Assembly: GCA_030830765.1 (NCBI GenBank) | Contig: JAURMJ010000004.1 | Coordinates: 1-6,343, forward strand | DNA length: 6,343 nt | Reading direction: 5' to 3' | Source: Quisquiliibacterium sp. | GTDB lineage: Bacteria > Pseudomonadota > Gammaproteobacteria > Burkholderiales > Burkholderiaceae_E | Part shown: one piece after another, positions 4,917-6,343 of the stretch | Layout of the letters: every line of letters begins with the position of its first letter | How positions within the stretch are numbered: position 1 is the first letter of the stretch | Program-made: the position numbers and the translations under genes | Notes under the pieces: model-generated | What the model was told of the DNA's origin: nothing | What the model saw: the letters and a program-made list of their open reading frames with translations, nothing else | Database searches by the model: none

Positions 4917-6343
4917 TTACGCGCTGGCGGCAGCTTCGATGGTGACGAGTAGCCGCCCCGGGGCAACCTGCTGGCCGGAGGCGGTTGACAACTCAACGAC
5001 CGTCCCATCGATTGGAGCAACGATCTGGTGCTCCATCTTCATCGCTTCGATGGACAGCAGGCGCTGGCCACGGGAAACCGCCTGTCCGGGGGTGACTGCG
5101 ACATCGACCACCTGGCCATGCATGTTTGAAGTGACACGACCGCTGCCACCGGTGCTTTCCCGGCTGCGGGGCGCGTGGGTCTGATCGATGAAATCGGCCG
5201 CGATGCCAAATGCATCCAGACTTCCGCATGTTTCCGAACGACCGCGAGCGCCCGAAAGCGTGCAGCGCACATTTGTGCGAAGACCGTCAAGGCGGACCGA
5301 ACGATCCAGAGTTGTTGTCGCCTCGTAAACAGCGGTTGATTGAACAATCTCCTGTTCGATCCGGTGTGTCCATGTTTCACCGTCGGTCTGGCCGCTGACC
5401 TCGATGCTGCGAGCGCTCAGCATGCGCAGCGTCAACGGATGGTGAATGTCCTGCACAAGCAGCAGCATCGGCATCGATCTGGCACCGTTCGAGCTGAAGC
5501 CAGCCAGGACGCCATGGCCTCGTGACGTCTGCCAGACGGTGAGCGCAGCGGCCAAACCCAGCCAGCGTGTATCCGGGACTGGCGCCCGCCATTGATGAGC
5601 GGCCTCACCAAGCCAGGCTGTTGCCAGCCGGGCCTCTCGAAACGCGTCTGCCTGCAGACAGGTGATCAGATAATCACGATTATTTCGGATTCCCAGCAGG
5701 CTCAGTTCGCGCAGCGCTGAAACCAGGCGGCTGCGCGCCTGCTCACGGTCTGCTCCGTGCGCGATGACCTTGGCCAGCATCGAATCGTAGTGCGGTGGCA
5801 CGGTCGCCTGCGGCGCCAGGCCATGATCAATGCGAACGCCCTCGATTTGTGGAAGTTGCCACGCGGCGATTGGACCTGACTGGGGGGCGAATCCGGTCCA
5901 GGGGTCTTCAGCACATAGCCTGGCCTCGATGGCGTGGCCGCTCAGGGTGATGTCCTGCTGGACAAGATCCATGGTCTCGCCTTGCGCAATGCGTAACTGC
6001 AGCGCGACAAGATCCAGTCCGGTGATTGCCTCGGTGACCGGATGTTCCACCTGCAGTCGGGTATTCATCTCCAGGAAGTGAAAGCTGCCATCTTCGGCGA
6101 GCAGAAACTCGACGGTGCCTGCGCCCACATAGCCGACTTCGCGGGCCAGGCGAATCGCTGAATCGCCCAGTGCGTCGCGCAGCGTCGCGTCGACGCCGGG
6201 GGCTGGGGCTTCTTCGAGAATCTTCTGGTTGCGGCGCTGGGTCGAGCAGTCGCGCTCACCGAGATGGATGTAATTGCCGTGAGTATCCCCAAAGATCTGT
6301 ACTTCGACATGACGCGCGCGTTCGAGCAGACGCTCAAGCAGCA
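4917..6343 (-). CDS. Biotin-dependent acyl-CoA carboxylase alpha subunit (3' part; 5' end outside window)
   Basis: The frame stays open from the stop at 4917 to the right edge, giving 474 visible residues; about 180-200 N-terminal residues are missing compared with usual 650-680-residue subunits. The protein carboxylates its own biotin using ATP and bicarbonate, then hands CO2 to a beta subunit. From the N-terminal side, the biotin carboxylase domain shows HLGERDCSTQRRNQK (6266-6222), then the catalytic FLEMNTRLQVEHPVTE near 6071 and the end of the domain (HYDSMLAKVIAHG). A less conserved linking domain follows (about 5670-5160), then the biotinyl domain with SIEAMKMEH, where the biotinylated Lys is codon 5039-5037. 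GTG 6128 is only an internal Val, not a start. Candidates are 3-methylcrotonyl-, geranyl-, propionyl- or acetyl-CoA carboxylase; the visible part does not decide. It appears to be the last gene of a leftward transcription unit whose beta subunit is not visible. Confidence 0.93.
   Translation of the reverse strand, partial: LLERLLERARHVEVQIFGDTHGNYIHLGERDCSTQRRNQKILEEAPAPGVDATLRDALGDSAIRLAREVGYVGAGTVEFLLAEDGSFHFLEMNTRLQVEHPVTEAITGLDLVALQLRIAQGETMDLVQQDITLSGHAIEARLCAEDPWTGFAPQSGPIAAWQLPQIEGVRIDHGLAPQATVPPHYDSMLAKVIAHGADREQARSRLVSALRELSLLGIRNNRDYLITCLQADAFREARLATAWLGEAAHQWRAPVPDTRWLGLAAALTVWQTSRGHGVLAGFSSNGARSMPMLLLVQDIHHPLTLRMLSARSIEVSGQTDGETWTHRIEQEIVQSTAVYEATTTLDRSVRLDGLRTNVRCTLSGARGRSETCGSLDAFGIAADFIDQTHAPRSRESTGGSGRVTSNMHGQVVDVAVTPGQAVSRGQRLLSIEAMKMEHQIVAPIDGTVVELSTASGQQVAPGRLLVTIEAAASA

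Noticed and set aside
6065..6337. 90-codon - strand frame in the carboxylase region
   Set aside because: The carboxylase frame reads through this stretch with intact biotin carboxylase motifs, so this other frame is a shadow.

Overview
The window is most likely proteobacterial, probably beta- or gamma-proteobacterial. This is inferred from the gene content, the GC-rich right half and the Shine-Dalgarno starts; no sequence here fixes the genus. It holds five genes and no RNA gene, CRISPR array, transposase or origin that I can see.

The left part (1-1715) is AT-rich. An integral-membrane methyltransferase of the isoprenylcysteine carboxyl methyltransferase (ICMT) type on the + strand converges on an autoinducer-synthase-fold N-acyltransferase (N-acyl amino acid synthase FeeM type) on the - strand. 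Only 6 bases separate their stop codons. The acyltransferase's likely terminator lies inside the end of the methyltransferase gene. About 290 bases without a convincing gene then separate the acyltransferase start from a divergently transcribed hybrid histidine kinase (1716-3527). The kinase has six predicted membrane segments, a dimerisation/phosphoacceptor domain, an ATPase domain and a C-terminal receiver.

The right part (3528-6343) is GC-rich and metabolic. A complete long-chain-type acyl-CoA dehydrogenase lies on the + strand. It converges on the 3' part of a biotin-dependent acyl-CoA carboxylase alpha subunit on the - strand, which runs off the right edge. Together they suggest fatty-acyl, branched-chain or terpenoid acyl-CoA catabolism.

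The most interesting possibility is that the three left genes form a small-molecule signalling module. The acyltransferase would make an N-acyl amino acid with a free carboxyl group, the methyltransferase could cap that carboxyl as a methyl ester, and the membrane kinase could sense the product. This resembles the logic of the Ralstonia PhcB/PhcS and Vibrio CqsA/CqsS pairs, but it is inferred from family membership and adjacency only. A second point is a terminator-like hairpin that ends only 20 bases before the acyl-CoA dehydrogenase start codon. It leaves no room for a promoter in between and so may be a leader element.
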